Made by a program: the position numbers and the translations under genes
Origin: Nannobrachium achirus
Taxonomy: Eukaryota > Chordata > Actinopteri > Myctophiformes > Myctophidae
Length of the DNA: 64,000 nt
Reading direction: 5' to 3'
NCBI GenBank assembly: GCA_963921795.1
Contig: OY997643.1
Span: 72,656,164-72,720,163, forward strand
Notes under the pieces: generated by a model
The model's input: the letters and a program-made list of their open reading frames with translations, nothing else
Databases searched by the model: none
Told to the model about the DNA's origin: nothing
Shown: positions 11,011 through 20,173 of the stretch, piece after piece
Numbering within the stretch: the first letter of the stretch is position 1
Layout: the number at the start of each line of letters is the position of its first letter

Positions 11011-11112
11011 ACCAGTGCTTGGAGTCCAGACTGCAGGTGAAGATGAACTCTCCAGACTCAGCCAGGGCCATTTCTATTAAACAGGAGGAACCTGAAGACC
11101 ACCCACACTTCA
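11011..11112 (+). CDS. ZNF-A N-terminal coding exon (SUMO-motif exon)
   Basis: Exon between the acceptor TTCATTTCAG and the donor TTCA|GTAAGT. It reads QCLESRLQVK then MNSPDSARAISIKQEEPED-HPHF, with a start-competent ATG at 11,043. IKQE fits the psi-K-x-E SUMO consensus. It ends in phase 1, and the first two bases of the exon at 13,892 complete an Asn codon. The frame is open upstream of the ATG to the acceptor, so translation may start in an earlier exon. An identical exon is at 27,425-27,526 in unit B. This short acidic N-terminus is typical of teleost poly-zinc-finger genes. Confidence 0.75.
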
Positions 11113-11681
11113 GTAAGTTTAACTTACATGAACCCTAGCATCCCTATGCAGGGAGAACATTTGCTGAAATAGTCAATCTACAAGCTCAAGTATTGATTGA
11201 AATTGCATTATTTTCCCCACTCTTATTCGTTGTGTCTATACCACGTGACCAGGGGAGGTAGTAATGTAACTTCCGGAATGTCTAAAACGGACAAAATGAG
11301 CGATATAAACTCTTTTTTTCAACACGCTGCTTCGATTTTCTTCCACGCTTGAAGTAAACCGATGAGAAACCGGTTTAGGACCTTTACTTTTTGAATAGGA
11401 TGTTCACAAAAGGTAAGAAGTGTTCCTTGGCGCTTTCCCCCAACAGAAAGATTGTGGGTGGCTTGTGTGAGGAACTTCATCTCGGAGCTGCAGAACGGAG
11501 GGAGAGGTTACGAAATAATATAAAAATCGCACTCGTGCGAAGTGAGCGGTGCAAACTAATTCCTGCAAGGGCGCCTGCGCGAATCAGTGTTGATAGGCAT
11601 GCATGGCAATATTCTTTGTGTTGTGTATGATGTCAGTCTGGAGGTCTGCTCAGACTATATAAGGTTTTCGTGTGTCCTGAC
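11113..11681. other. ZNF-A intron, upstream part
   Basis: Intronic DNA shared with unit B (27,527-27,960). It includes one copy of the ATCTACAAGCTCA word (11,176-11,188) discussed in the findings. No gene seen. Confidence 0.5.
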
Positions 11682-12663
11682 TAGGGTTGGGTATCGTTTG
11701 GATTTTTACGATTCCGGTTCCGGTTTCGGTTCTGCTTATCGGTTCCGGTTCCAAACGGTTCCTATTTCGGTTCCAAAATGGTTTGGTTTTTACACAAAAA
11801 AAAAATAATAATTTAATTTTAATGTTTAATTTACATTTTGAATGAATCATTTAAAATATATTTTTTTTATTGAATTTGAATGTTTAATTACAGTTTTAAT
11901 GAATTATGACAAATGAAATCATATTTCAATGTCTTCAGCGATACTCTTATTCTGAAGAGATTAAGAAGTCGACCACCGTCTGGAAGTAATTTATTGCATT
12001 ACGAAAATGACCACCGCCTGGAAGTCTTATTGCGGCTAGCGCAAGATATCTTATTCTGAAAAGATCGGCTACCGGAAGTGTTAGATTTGCCAGCTTAGAT
12101 TTGACAAAATAACAAAGCTCAGAGAGCGAGCGACAGAGAGCTGAGCCCGCAGTCGCACCATAACCCAGAGAGACGCGGGGGTCCGCAGCAAGCACTGTTG
12201 CTGTTGCCGTACAGTCTTTCAGATGAATGCCACGCTGTCATAAATGTTTCGACTCCATCTCACGTCTCTCTGTGGCTGTGCAGGGCTCAGCTGTACTGGT
12301 GGATGGGCTGCTAATTTTGCTAGCATCGCTGTTGTTGTTGACTGACTGAGTGGCAACGCAGTTGTCCCCCGATTGTGTGTGCACTTGTGTGTCTGTGTGT
12401 TGGAGGAATACAAGAGCCGCTTCCCAATTCAGAGTGTGCGCCCTTCGTAGTGTAGCCCGTGTAGGGCTTGTCCTGTGAAGTGCACGTAATGTAATGTAGC
12501 CTTTTTTGAACGGATAGCAGTGCTATCATAGCACGTCTTTTTTTTACTGGTGCGTCTAGGAACCTATTAGCGGTACCGAAAGTAAATATTATTTTTGGGT
12601 ACCCACGAACCGTCATGTCCTTATCGGTTCTGTCCCGGTACCGAATTTCGGTACCCAACCCTA
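11682..12663. mobile_element. hAT-like element (TAGGGTTGGGTATCG ends) in ZNF-A intron
   Basis: Termini TAGGGTTGGGTATCG and CGGTACCCAACCCTA, with the 8-bp target duplication GTCCTGAC at 11,674-11,681 and 12,664-12,671. The interior is non-coding. It is absent from unit B, where the surrounding 1.8 kb (about 11,520-13,330) is missing altogether. Confidence 0.85.
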
Positions 12664-12678
12664 GTCCTGACCTTTACA

Positions 12679-13012
12679 CCAGCTCAAAACGAACACCAAC
12701 CAGGATTCGAAACAGCAATCATAGACTACAGGGTTTAATGTAGCGTGGTCGCTGTCTTGAATCTTGGGTGGGGGTCGATTTTGAGTTCCAGGATATGCGG
12801 TTGGGCAAACAAAACAGACAGAGGGCAGAACGGAGAGGGGATCAGACAGACAGAAAGATGGAAGGACCTTTCCTGAACTTTAAACTGGCACAAATCTTTC
12901 CTAAACTTTAAACTGGCAGATTGAACAACACACAGGATTCAAAACAGTAATCATAGCCTGCAAGGGTAATGTAGCGTGGTTGCTGTTTCGAATCCTGTGT
13001 GGTGTTCAATCT
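12679..13012. repeat. Two tandem degenerate hairpins
   Basis: 12,918-13,012 has 30-bp arms (AGATTGAACAACACACAGGA and its inverted complement) around an AGTAATCATAGCCTG-type loop. A more degenerate copy lies at about 12,679-12,775. Probably relics of a foldback MITE. The DNA from 13,013 to 13,334 shows nothing recognisable. Confidence 0.5.
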
Positions 13013-13334
13013 GTTAGTTTAAGGTTTAGGAGAAGTCCAGGATATGAAACAACCTGGCCATTACACCTGGACCTTTCATGAACTTTAAACCTGTCTCAAG
13101 TGCAAGGGGCCAAGACAGATCTAAATTAACATGAACAACACAGCATTTGATTGGTCTGTTCTGTTTGGCTAACACATGTCGTCATGAGTAGAACGGTTTC
13201 TGATTGGTCGATTCTAATGTTTAGTTACTCAACTAGCCAATCGATGAAGAATGAAAGAATCGTCCCGTGCTAATATGTTTTAACTAGATAAACCGAAAGT
13301 GAAATATAGGAGCGGTTTGCACCGCTCAGAAATA

Positions 13335-13581
13335 ACTAGAGATACTGTTCCTACGAAACAGTGTGGGCTCGCTCGTGACTATATTCTGCAGTGTGCTAAC
13401 TAACTGTCATGTGAAGCTCAACCAATACACCAGCTAACACCACTCCCAGATTTTCCACACCTCAATTGCGCCTCATTGGCTAAGGGCCCTGCCTTTGTAC
13501 TGTCTGCGACGGAACTCACGTGGCGGAATTCTATAAATAATGAAGATAACATAGTGTTCTCGCCTTTCAGGCGAGCCCACA
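13335..13581 (+). mobile_element. Short non-autonomous element with ATA target duplication
   Basis: Begins ACTAGAGATACTGTTCC, ends GGCGAGCCCACA, and is flanked by ATA on both sides (13,332-13,334 and 13,582-13,584). Same family as 27,964-28,206 and, inverted and enlarged, 8365-10,316. The CTCGCCTTTCAGGCGAG near its 3' end forms a small hairpin. Confidence 0.6.
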
Positions 13582-13891
13582 ATAACAAAACTTTATTTGT
13601 ATAGCACCTTTCATGACATGAAATGCAGCTCAAAGCGCTGAGCTGAAAAAGAAAAGAGCAGAAAATTAAGCACAAGTGCTGAGAAGTGACTAGTTGAACA
13701 CGCAAATGCACACTTTGGTCACCATTGCAACGCCCAGCGACCAGAATGGCACGAGTCAAGCACTAGGTGGGAATGAACCGTGAGCACAGAATACCTAATT
13801 CTGTACATGGCACATGGAGGATGGAGATGTTTATTTACACTTAAGTAATCCAGTGTTTGACTGTCTTGTTATTTTATTTTTCTGCTCCCAG

Positions 13892-14308
13892 ACATCCTGC
13901 ACATGGTTGTGTGTAAAGAGGAGGATTCTCCTGGAGAGGAGAAGAGCTCCAGTCTGCTCCAGGAGGAACCAGAGCCTCCACACATCAAGGAGGAACAGGA
14001 GGAACCAGAGCCTCCACACATCAAGGAGGAACCAGAGCCTCCACACATTAAGGAGGAACAGGAGGAACCAGAGCCTCCACACATCAAGGAGGAACAGGAG
14101 GAACCAGAGCCTCCACACATTAAGGAGGAACAGGAGGAGCTACTTCAAAGACCAGAGGAGCCTGGTGGTTCAACGTCGACATTACCAGCTGTGAAAAATG
14201 AAGACTTTGATGAAAACGTTTCTTCGCACCGTTCTGAAGTTGAAGTGGAGCTTGAATCTGACTCTGAAGTCACTGAAGACAGTGAGGATTGGGAGGAGAC
14301 CAGTCAAG
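13892..14308 (+). CDS. ZNF-A exon 2: acidic SUMO-motif repeat region
   Basis: Acceptor CTGCTCCCAG, donor CAAG|GTCAGT; phases match exon 1 and the exon at 15,317. It encodes [20 protein letters not shown], then five PEPPHIKE-type repeats, then a Glu/Asp-rich tail ending DSEDWEETSQ. Every repeat holds IKEE, a psi-K-x-E SUMO consensus, and VKNED adds another. No KRAB, BTB or SCAN domain is present. The likely role is a repressor-type N-terminus that recruits SUMO-dependent cofactors; this is inferred from motif content, not shown. Confidence 0.8.
13962..14136 (+). repeat. 36-bp coding VNTR ([12 protein letters not shown]), 5 copies
   Basis: Tandem 36-bp units inside exon 2, one of them a 30-bp variant lacking the EQ codons. 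The orthologous tract has 3 copies in ZNF-B (28,577-28,681) and 11 in ZNF-C (63,342-63,743). Confidence 0.9.
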
Positions 14309-15283
14309 GTCAGTCAGTGTAAAGCAAGGTTTTAACCGCACTGATTGGGCTACGAATCGGCGCCGAAAGCGTCTACTGCCGACCAGGAGCCAACGGCAAC
14401 TTGTCGGCAAGAGGCGCTTGCCGTCGATAGGGCTGTCGGAACCCGTCGATCGAAAGCCGACCCTGCTCAGTCTTTTGCAATCGGTCAGTAGGCGACTTGA
14501 GGCGACTTGATACTCCTGTATAGTGGACATTAGTTTGCTGCAGCTGCAGAAACAAAGCCTAAATAAGCCAGAGACATTTTCCCGTCGCACATTTTAACTA
14601 AATGGCATATTCTCAATCTCAACTCTCAATTTCCTATAGGAATCAACTCCAAAGCAACGCTAGTAATGCTGCTGAGTGTTGTTTTGGTGAGAGCACTGCA
14701 GGAAAACACACCGCAGGAGTAAACATCTCCGCCTCCGGTTGCCAGATTTTGTGAGTGAAACAAGCGGCCAGGTCTATGAAAATAAGCCCAGAAATAGCGA
14801 CCAGTTTCACCTATTGAGCTCTATTACATTAGCTATTTTCTAAAAGAATGTTGAAAGCAAGGCCAAATAAGCAACTACATTTCAGAAACAAGCCCAAACT
14901 GAAGTTAGCAACATTATATTATTATTATTATTACAACTAGCAACATTATAGGAAAACAGGATCAGGATCAAAGTGCATGCGCACGACTGCGTACAGTAAC
15001 TACAGTCGGCGTACAGTCGTCTGGAGAACAATGTGCTTAGTTTTTTGCAGTTCTTTGCAGTTCTTTGCAGTCTGTGAACAATTAGAAAGAGTCATCTGTA
15101 GTATCTACGGTGTGGAGGCACCTTTAAACACAGGGACTGGACTTGCATGATGTGTGGGGGAAAGAAACTGGGAGTTGGAATAAAAGAGGTTGATGAAAAA
15201 TATAATTAAATCAGAAATATTAACAGGGAAGCTGTAATTGCTCCTTTTACACCAACCAGCTTTAACCTGCCCCCCCCCCCCCC

Positions 15284-15315
<32 letters not shown>

Positions 15316-15316
15316 G
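14309..15316 (+). other. ZNF-A intron created by, or containing, an insertion absent from ZNF-B
   Basis: From donor GTCAGT to acceptor TCTCTCTCTCAG, after a poly-C/(CT)n tract. Most of it (about 14,318-15,125) is absent from ZNF-B, where the frame reads straight through [19 protein letters not shown]. The sequence matching that peptide is present here at about 15,126-15,165 but with a stop, so here it is intronic. ZNF-C has the same intron (62,172-63,169). Confidence 0.75.
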
Positions 15317-16257
15317 GAGACACTGGAGAAAAACCTTTTCACTGTAAAGATTGTGACAAGAGTTTCAGTGATTTATATAATCTGAAGAGACACCTGCGTA
15401 CCCACACCGGAGAAAAACCTTTTCACTGTGAACATTGTGACAAGAGTTTCAGTGACTTATCTAACCTGAAAACCCACCAGTTTGTTCACACCGGAGAAAA
15501 ACCTTTTCACTGTGAACATTGTGACAAGAGTTTCAATCAGTCATTTACCCTGAAAACCCACCAGCGTCTCCACACTGGAGAAAAACCTTTTAACTGTAAA
15601 CATTGTGACAAGAGTTTCAATCAGTTATCTCACTTGAAAAGCCACCAGCGTGTTCACACTGGAGAAAAACCTTTTCACTGTGTACATTGTGACAAGAGTT
15701 TCAATCACTCATCTCACTTGAAAAGCCACCAGCGTGTTCACACTGGAGAAAAGCCTTTTCATTGTAAACATTGTGACAAGAGTTTCAGTGCGTCATCTAC
15801 CCTGAGGAACCACCAGCGTGTTCACACCGGAGAAAAACATTTTCCCTGTAAACATTGTGACAAGAGTTTCAGTGTCTTATCTACCCTGAAGAGACACCAG
15901 GGAGTTCACACTGGAGAAAAACCTTTTCACTGTAAACATTGTGACAAGAGTTTCAGTGTGTCATCTACCCTGAGGAAACACGAGCGTGTTCACACTGGAG
16001 AAAAACCTTTTCACTGTAAACATTGTGACAAGAGTTTCAGTGTGTCATCTACCCTGAAGAGCCACCAGCGTGTTCACACTGGAGAAAAACCTTTTCACTG
16101 TAAACATTGTGACAAGAGTTTCAGTGAGTCATCTAATCTGAGGAACCACCAGCGTGTTCACACTGGAGAAAAACCTTTTCCCTGTGAACATTGTGACAAG
16201 AGTTTCAATCAGTTATCTAACTTGAAGACACACCAAGGTGTCCACAGAAAAACCTAA
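15317..16257 (+). CDS. ZNF-A exon 3: eleven C2H2 zinc fingers
   Basis: The final coding exon, starting [10 protein letters not shown] and ending GVHRKT-stop. It has eleven fingers of form C-x2-C-x12-H-x3-H, each 28 residues with linker THTGEKP or VHTGEKP, in perfect 84-bp register. Predicted base-contact residues (helix -1,2,3,6) are: DYNR, DSNT, QFTT, QSHS, HSHS, ASTN, VSTR, VSTK, VSTS, ESNN, QSNT. The product should be a nuclear sequence-specific DNA-binding protein; the target is unknown. All zinc ligands are present. Open sequence upstream of the acceptor (leucine- and proline-rich) is intron and does not belong to the protein. Confidence 0.9.
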
Positions 16258-16265
16258 TTGATGTC

Positions 16266-16324
16266 ACTACTTGACACACTGAAACACTTGTTACACTAAC
16301 AAGTGTTTCAGTGTGTCAAGTAGT
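16266..16324. repeat. Perfect 28-bp-stem hairpin just after the ZNF-A stop codon
   Basis: ACTACTTGACACACTGAAAC continues to TTGTTA, then loop CAC, then the exact inverted complement. It begins 9 bp after the stop codon, so it would lie in the 3' UTR. Identical in ZNF-C (61,248-61,306). In ZNF-B it is split by a hAT insertion. One arm resembles finger-linker coding sequence (TGTTTCAGTGTGTCAAGTAGTCTGAAG). Confidence 0.9.
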
Positions 16325-16395
16325 CTGAAGGCACATCAGCGTATCCACATTCCACACTGGAGAGAAAAACCTCCAGTGTACAGCATGCATTGTGA
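16322..16395 (+). pseudogene. Decayed extra zinc-finger fragment downstream of ZNF-A
   Basis: AGTCTGAAGGCACATCAGCG and CACACTGGAGAGAAAAACCT recall LKAHQRIH and HTGEKP, but the frame is broken and one ligand pair is lost. Present after all three genes, so the ancestral array was longer. Confidence 0.6.
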
Positions 16396-16508
16396 CAGAC
16401 ACTGGATGTTGGTGTATTTTCTGTAAGCTAAATAAGTCGCTCTGCCCCAAGTAACCCATGTAAACCCAGGAACATGACGGTCGTGGTTTTCATAAATGTG
16501 GAAAACAA

Positions 16509-17094
16509 TTGTCGCTATACTCAGAGGATCAACTTAAGAATACCATAATGGCAGTTAATGGCTTATCTATCATTCATTTTAACAGCAGAAGTTTGTATAA
16601 GAACTTTGAATCTATCAGAAGCTTTCTGAGGCGTATTGAAAGTCCCTTTAATATAATAGCAATTTCTGAGACCTGGTTAAACGAAGAGAAAGGTGTTGAT
16701 TTTAATTTGGAAGGGTATGAACTGAATTTCTCAAATAGGACAAATAAGAAATGTGGGGGGACGGCTATTTATGTAGACAATAGATTAAAATACAAGCTTA
16801 TTGAAAGTATGACTATTGCTATTGACGATGTATGTGTGAATGTATCTCAATAGAGATAATTATGGAAAAAAAGAAAGTGTCATGATAAGCTGTGTGTACA
16901 GAGCCCCTGAAAACACCATTGAATCTTTTAAAAACTTTATGGAAGAGATATGTGCTAAAACGGACAAAGCTTGCTATATCTGCGGGGACTATAACATAGA
17001 CCTTTTAAACCCCAATCACAATATATTAATTGATGAATTTACAAATGCTATGTACAGTATGAGTTTTTATCCAATGATAACGAAACCAACATGA
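16509..17094 (+). pseudogene. LINE endonuclease domain
   Basis: Two overlapping frames (16,509-16,853 and 16,840-17,094) carry consecutive pieces of an EEP-family endonuclease: IIHFNSRSLYKNF, IIAISETWLNEE, CGGTAIYVDNRL, then SCVYRAPENTIESF, CGDYNIDLLN and FYPMITKPT. They correspond to the Asn, Glu and GDxN catalytic motifs of APE-type LINE endonucleases. A frameshift separates the halves and a stop ends the second, so it is non-functional. Confidence 0.8.
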
Positions 17095-17360
17095 ATAACA
17101 TCTCACTCTGTACAATTATAGACAATATTCACAAACAACATGAAGGAAAACTTGACTTATATAAATTATCTCTAAATCAAAAAAAGAAAAAAAAAGTCCT
17201 CCTAACACTCAGGTTGAACTAAAAATGTACAGGGTTAATTTAGAAAGAGTTTACAAAAATATGTTTTTGGATGTTTTAATAGATCACAGATTAAACTGGA
17301 AATCCCACATACAGTTATTTTACTGTGTGGAAGTGTGGGGAAATACATACAGTAATCTAC

Positions 17361-18308
17361 TAGAGATGGGACGTTCGCGAACGAATCGAGTCTTTTGAAC
17401 GGCTCTTTGAAATGAACGATGGGATCCGATTCGCAGTAGGGAGCCGTTGGGAAAGGTAGGCAACTCCACAGATATAAAGAGCTAGATGCATGCCTCGTTC
17501 GCCTCTGCAGTTAATTGGAGCGATGTGCAAAAGTTCTAGACCGGACTTCCTGAAAAAACCAAGGGAACGCTGTCAGTCAAAGTGACTACTGGCCAATCAC
17601 AGCGTGTCTTTTCCGTGACTTATCCAAGGACCACAATTCAATTCAACAGAGCCAGTTCCGATGTTGCGCTGCTCCGCTGTTCTTATAGGCTGCATACGTA
17701 AAGACCCGCCCACACCTGCCTCTGATTGGCTTACCGACTTCCGTATGTGTGACGCACACGGAGGCAATGAACACGGAAGTGACGAAGATTCCCTTGGTTG
17801 CTAGATGCATACGCCCTCTAGCCGAAGGAGGCGTCTAGCTTTATATGTCTGTGGGCAACTCCTTTACATAAGTATACTGCAATCAATGTGGAAATACTCT
17901 GCCACAGTAGAAGTTTGGAATGTTAATGTGTACTTGAGTAAATGTACACAAGTATGGGTATCAAAATATAGTAGAAAATCGCAAAGTACTCATCATGCAG
18001 AATGTCCTGTTTCACAGGTTTCCCCAATTAATAAAATGTAGAAAAATCATTTGAAAATAGCAGATCTACAAGCTCACAAGCATTGCGAGCTTGTAGATCG
18101 GCTATTTTCAAATGGCAGGTAGGCCTATGTACCGATATATGTCCGAAATAAATGTTTATAGGGTTGTATAATTATTTGTAATTATAAACAAAATCTACAA
18201 AGTAAGTAACTATAGTAACTCAAATGAGCCAGTCTATTGAACGGCTCTTTGAAAGGAACGGATCCCAGAGATCCGGCTCACTTCAACGAGCCATAAATCC
18301 CATCTCTA
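17361..18308. mobile_element. hAT-like element (TAGAGATGGGA ends) nested in LINE, unit A
   Basis: Termini TAGAGATGGGACGTTCGCGA and AAATCCCATCTCTA. Target duplication TAATCTAC / TAATATAC (one mismatch) at 17,353-17,360 and 18,309-18,316, interrupting the LINE between NTYSNL and YIHPLY. The interior is non-coding and holds the 18,048-18,114 hairpin. Same insertion at 33,830-34,773 and 58,728-59,675. Confidence 0.88.
18048..18114. repeat. Hairpin with GATCTACAAGCTC core (module copy 1)
   Basis: 28-bp arms 18,048-18,075 and 18,087-18,114, one mismatch, 11-nt loop. Core AGCAGATCTACAAGCTCACA. Copies at 34,513-34,579 and 58,922-58,988 are segmental duplicates. Confidence 0.9.
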
Positions 18309-18718
18309 TAATATACATCCTTTATCCATATTACAAAAGAGGGCAATCAGAATAGTACATAAGGAATGGTACCATGAACATACATATAATTTATTTTTGA
18401 GGTCTTGTACATTGAAGCTTCCTGACCTTAGTTGAGTTCAAAACTGCTCAACTCATGTTTAAAGCAAGAAACAAACTGCTCCCACCGAACATTCTGGCTT
18501 TGTTTACTGATAGGGAGGGTGGCTATGACCTTAGGTGGGAACTACCTTTCAAACAAGCATGTGCTCAGACCACCCGTAAGAGTATGTGCATTTCAGTTTG
18601 TGGAGTTAAGTTCTGGAACAGTTTGACAGAAGAGATCAAACACAGTAAAAATATTTTACAATAAAAAAAAAAACTACTCAAATCCAATATCCTTGCTAAA
18701 TACAGTATAATATAATCT
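18309..18718 (+). pseudogene. LINE post-RT C-terminal region, unit A
   Basis: Encodes RAIRIVHKEWY, LKLPDL, MFKARNKLLPPNILALF and KFWNSLTEEIKHSKNILQ, the conserved tail of this LINE group. In this copy the frame is shifted at 18,430 and ends in an A-rich tract. The B and C copies are open for 104 codons. Confidence 0.7.
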
Positions 18719-19257
18719 TTCTACTTCTAGCATTTCTTTTACATTTTTCATCAAATTGTCTGTTTATTTTTTTCATCGAATTAATTATTTGTCGTTGGAG
18801 TTTCATTTTTAATTTCACATTTCTGTACATTTATCCATTTATTCATTTAATCATTCATGCATGTATTCAGTATCTATTCATTTATCTCATTATCGTTAAT
18901 ATTCTCATTATCACTATTACTAGAAGGTAACATTGTATACTCTTATAAAATATTTTGATGTAGATGGAAATTCCCTTTATCATGGTTCCTTTATATTCAT
19001 TTATTTTAGTTATTCTCTTTTTTTCAGTTTTTTCTTTTTTTCTTCCTTTTCTTCATTCTTTTCTCATATCTGCTATAGGCCGATGTATCCTTGAATTTTA
19101 AATACTGCAACAACCAATCATTGTAATTACTCCATGTATACTAGGATAGGCATTCATAAGCTTTCAGCTTCAGCCTATTCCTTTTGATCACCTGTAACAA
19201 TAAATAAGTGGATGTATGACCTGATAAATGTATGTGAGTGATCAAATAAACTAAACC

Positions 19258-19493
19258 ACCTGTTCCCTCCCCACCAGGAAATAGTGCATCCAGCTCACCG
19301 CAGCGCTAACAAGACTGATAGCTTTTAATTTATCAGTCAGAATGGAGTGATTTATGGTGTAAAATGCCTTCTGGAGGTCCAGCATGACTGCAATGTTGCA
19401 ATATTTGCCCAAATCCACCTTAGATTTGATGCAGTCGTTCAGAGAAGGCGTGTGTCAGTGGAGTGGGATTCTCTGAAGCCAGATTGTCAGAAA
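19258..19493 (-). mobile_element. Older LINE reverse-transcriptase fragment, antisense
   Basis: On the minus strand it reads CNIAVMLDLQKAFYTINHSI...ILTDKL, the RT palm region around the first catalytic Asp (LDLQKAFDTINH in intact LINEs). It is a small piece of a different LINE, in the opposite orientation to the neighbour. Copies at 35,729-35,960 (-) and 57,540-57,773 (+). Confidence 0.75.
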
Positions 19494-19570
19494 TGAACAT
19501 TTAGGCTGAAACGACAACACAAAACAAGTCCTGGGAACTTGTTTCCATTGTGGTCCTATATACAGTAGAG

Positions 19571-20173
19571 CAGGGGTTTTCAAAGTGGGTGACGGGGCAC
19601 CCTGGGGTGACGGGGCACCCTGGGGTGCCGCGACGGCAGTCCAGGGGTGCCGCGAGATAATTTGATAATATTTGGAATTCATTTGGACACTTGAAAAAAA
19701 TATTTATCATTTTAAACTTGAAGTACAAAGTTATTTTCAGTCAGTTCTAACCAAATCTCAACGTTTTCCTCTTAACATAATCACTAACATTTCGTGAATG
19801 TCGGGCAGAAACCTTGTATCTCCAAGTTTCAAATGTGTACGTCTTTTGCCCTGCTTCATCATACATACAAGACCGTCGCACAAAACTATTGAAAACAGCC
19901 GATCTACAAGCACACGATGCCTCACATTTGTGTGCTTGTAGATCTGCTGTTTTCACTAGTTTAGTACATTTTATAGATAAATACAAAACAAACCGTTTTG
20001 GACATATACAAGGTTTCCACCCGACAACGATGATATGCTATAAATATAAGGTGCTGGGAGTGAAAATTATAATGTAGTGGTGCCTCGGATTAAAAGATAT
20101 AATGTAGGGGTGCCTCGGATTAAAAAAATATATTTATGGGGTGCCCTGAGACAAAAAGGTTTGGGAACCCCTG
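19571..20173. mobile_element. hAT-like element (CAGGGGTTYYCAAA ends), unit A
   Basis: Termini CAGGGGTTTTCAAAGTGGG and GGTTTGGGAACCCCTG. Flanks CAGTAGAG and GTGTAGGG are an eroded 8-bp duplication at best. The first 90 bp hold tandem GGGGTGACGGGGCACCCT units. The interior holds the hairpin 19,891-19,954. Copies: 36,046-36,527 (3' end deleted) and 56,831-57,472. Confidence 0.75.
19891..19954. repeat. Hairpin with GATCTACAAGCACAC core (module copy 2)
   Basis: 25-bp arms 19,891-19,915 and 19,930-19,954, loop of 14 nt. Core AACAGCCGATCTACAAGCAC, closely similar to 18,048-18,114 although it lies in a different element. Confidence 0.9.

Larger units (their letters stand above)
16507..19257 (+). mobile_element. 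LINE (APE-type, L2/CR1/Rex-like), internally deleted, unit A
   Basis: The 5' part encodes an apurinic-type endonuclease (16,509-17,094). Only short remnants of the reverse transcriptase C-terminus follow (about 17,215-17,357: IDHRLNWKSHI and YCVEVWGNTYSNL). The post-RT tail (18,317-18,660) and a long 3' UTR end in ATAAACTAAAC repeats. Most of the RT catalytic core is missing. The same internal deletion occurs in the copies at 32,985-35,728 and 57,774-60,530, so these are segmental copies of one defective insertion. A hAT element (17,361-18,308) interrupts it. Confidence 0.85.

Noticed and set aside
15238-15316. N-terminal extension of the ZNF-A finger exon (Leu/Pro/Ser-rich)
   Set aside because: It is the poly-C/(CT)n polypyrimidine tract before the acceptor; the splice phases fit exactly without it.
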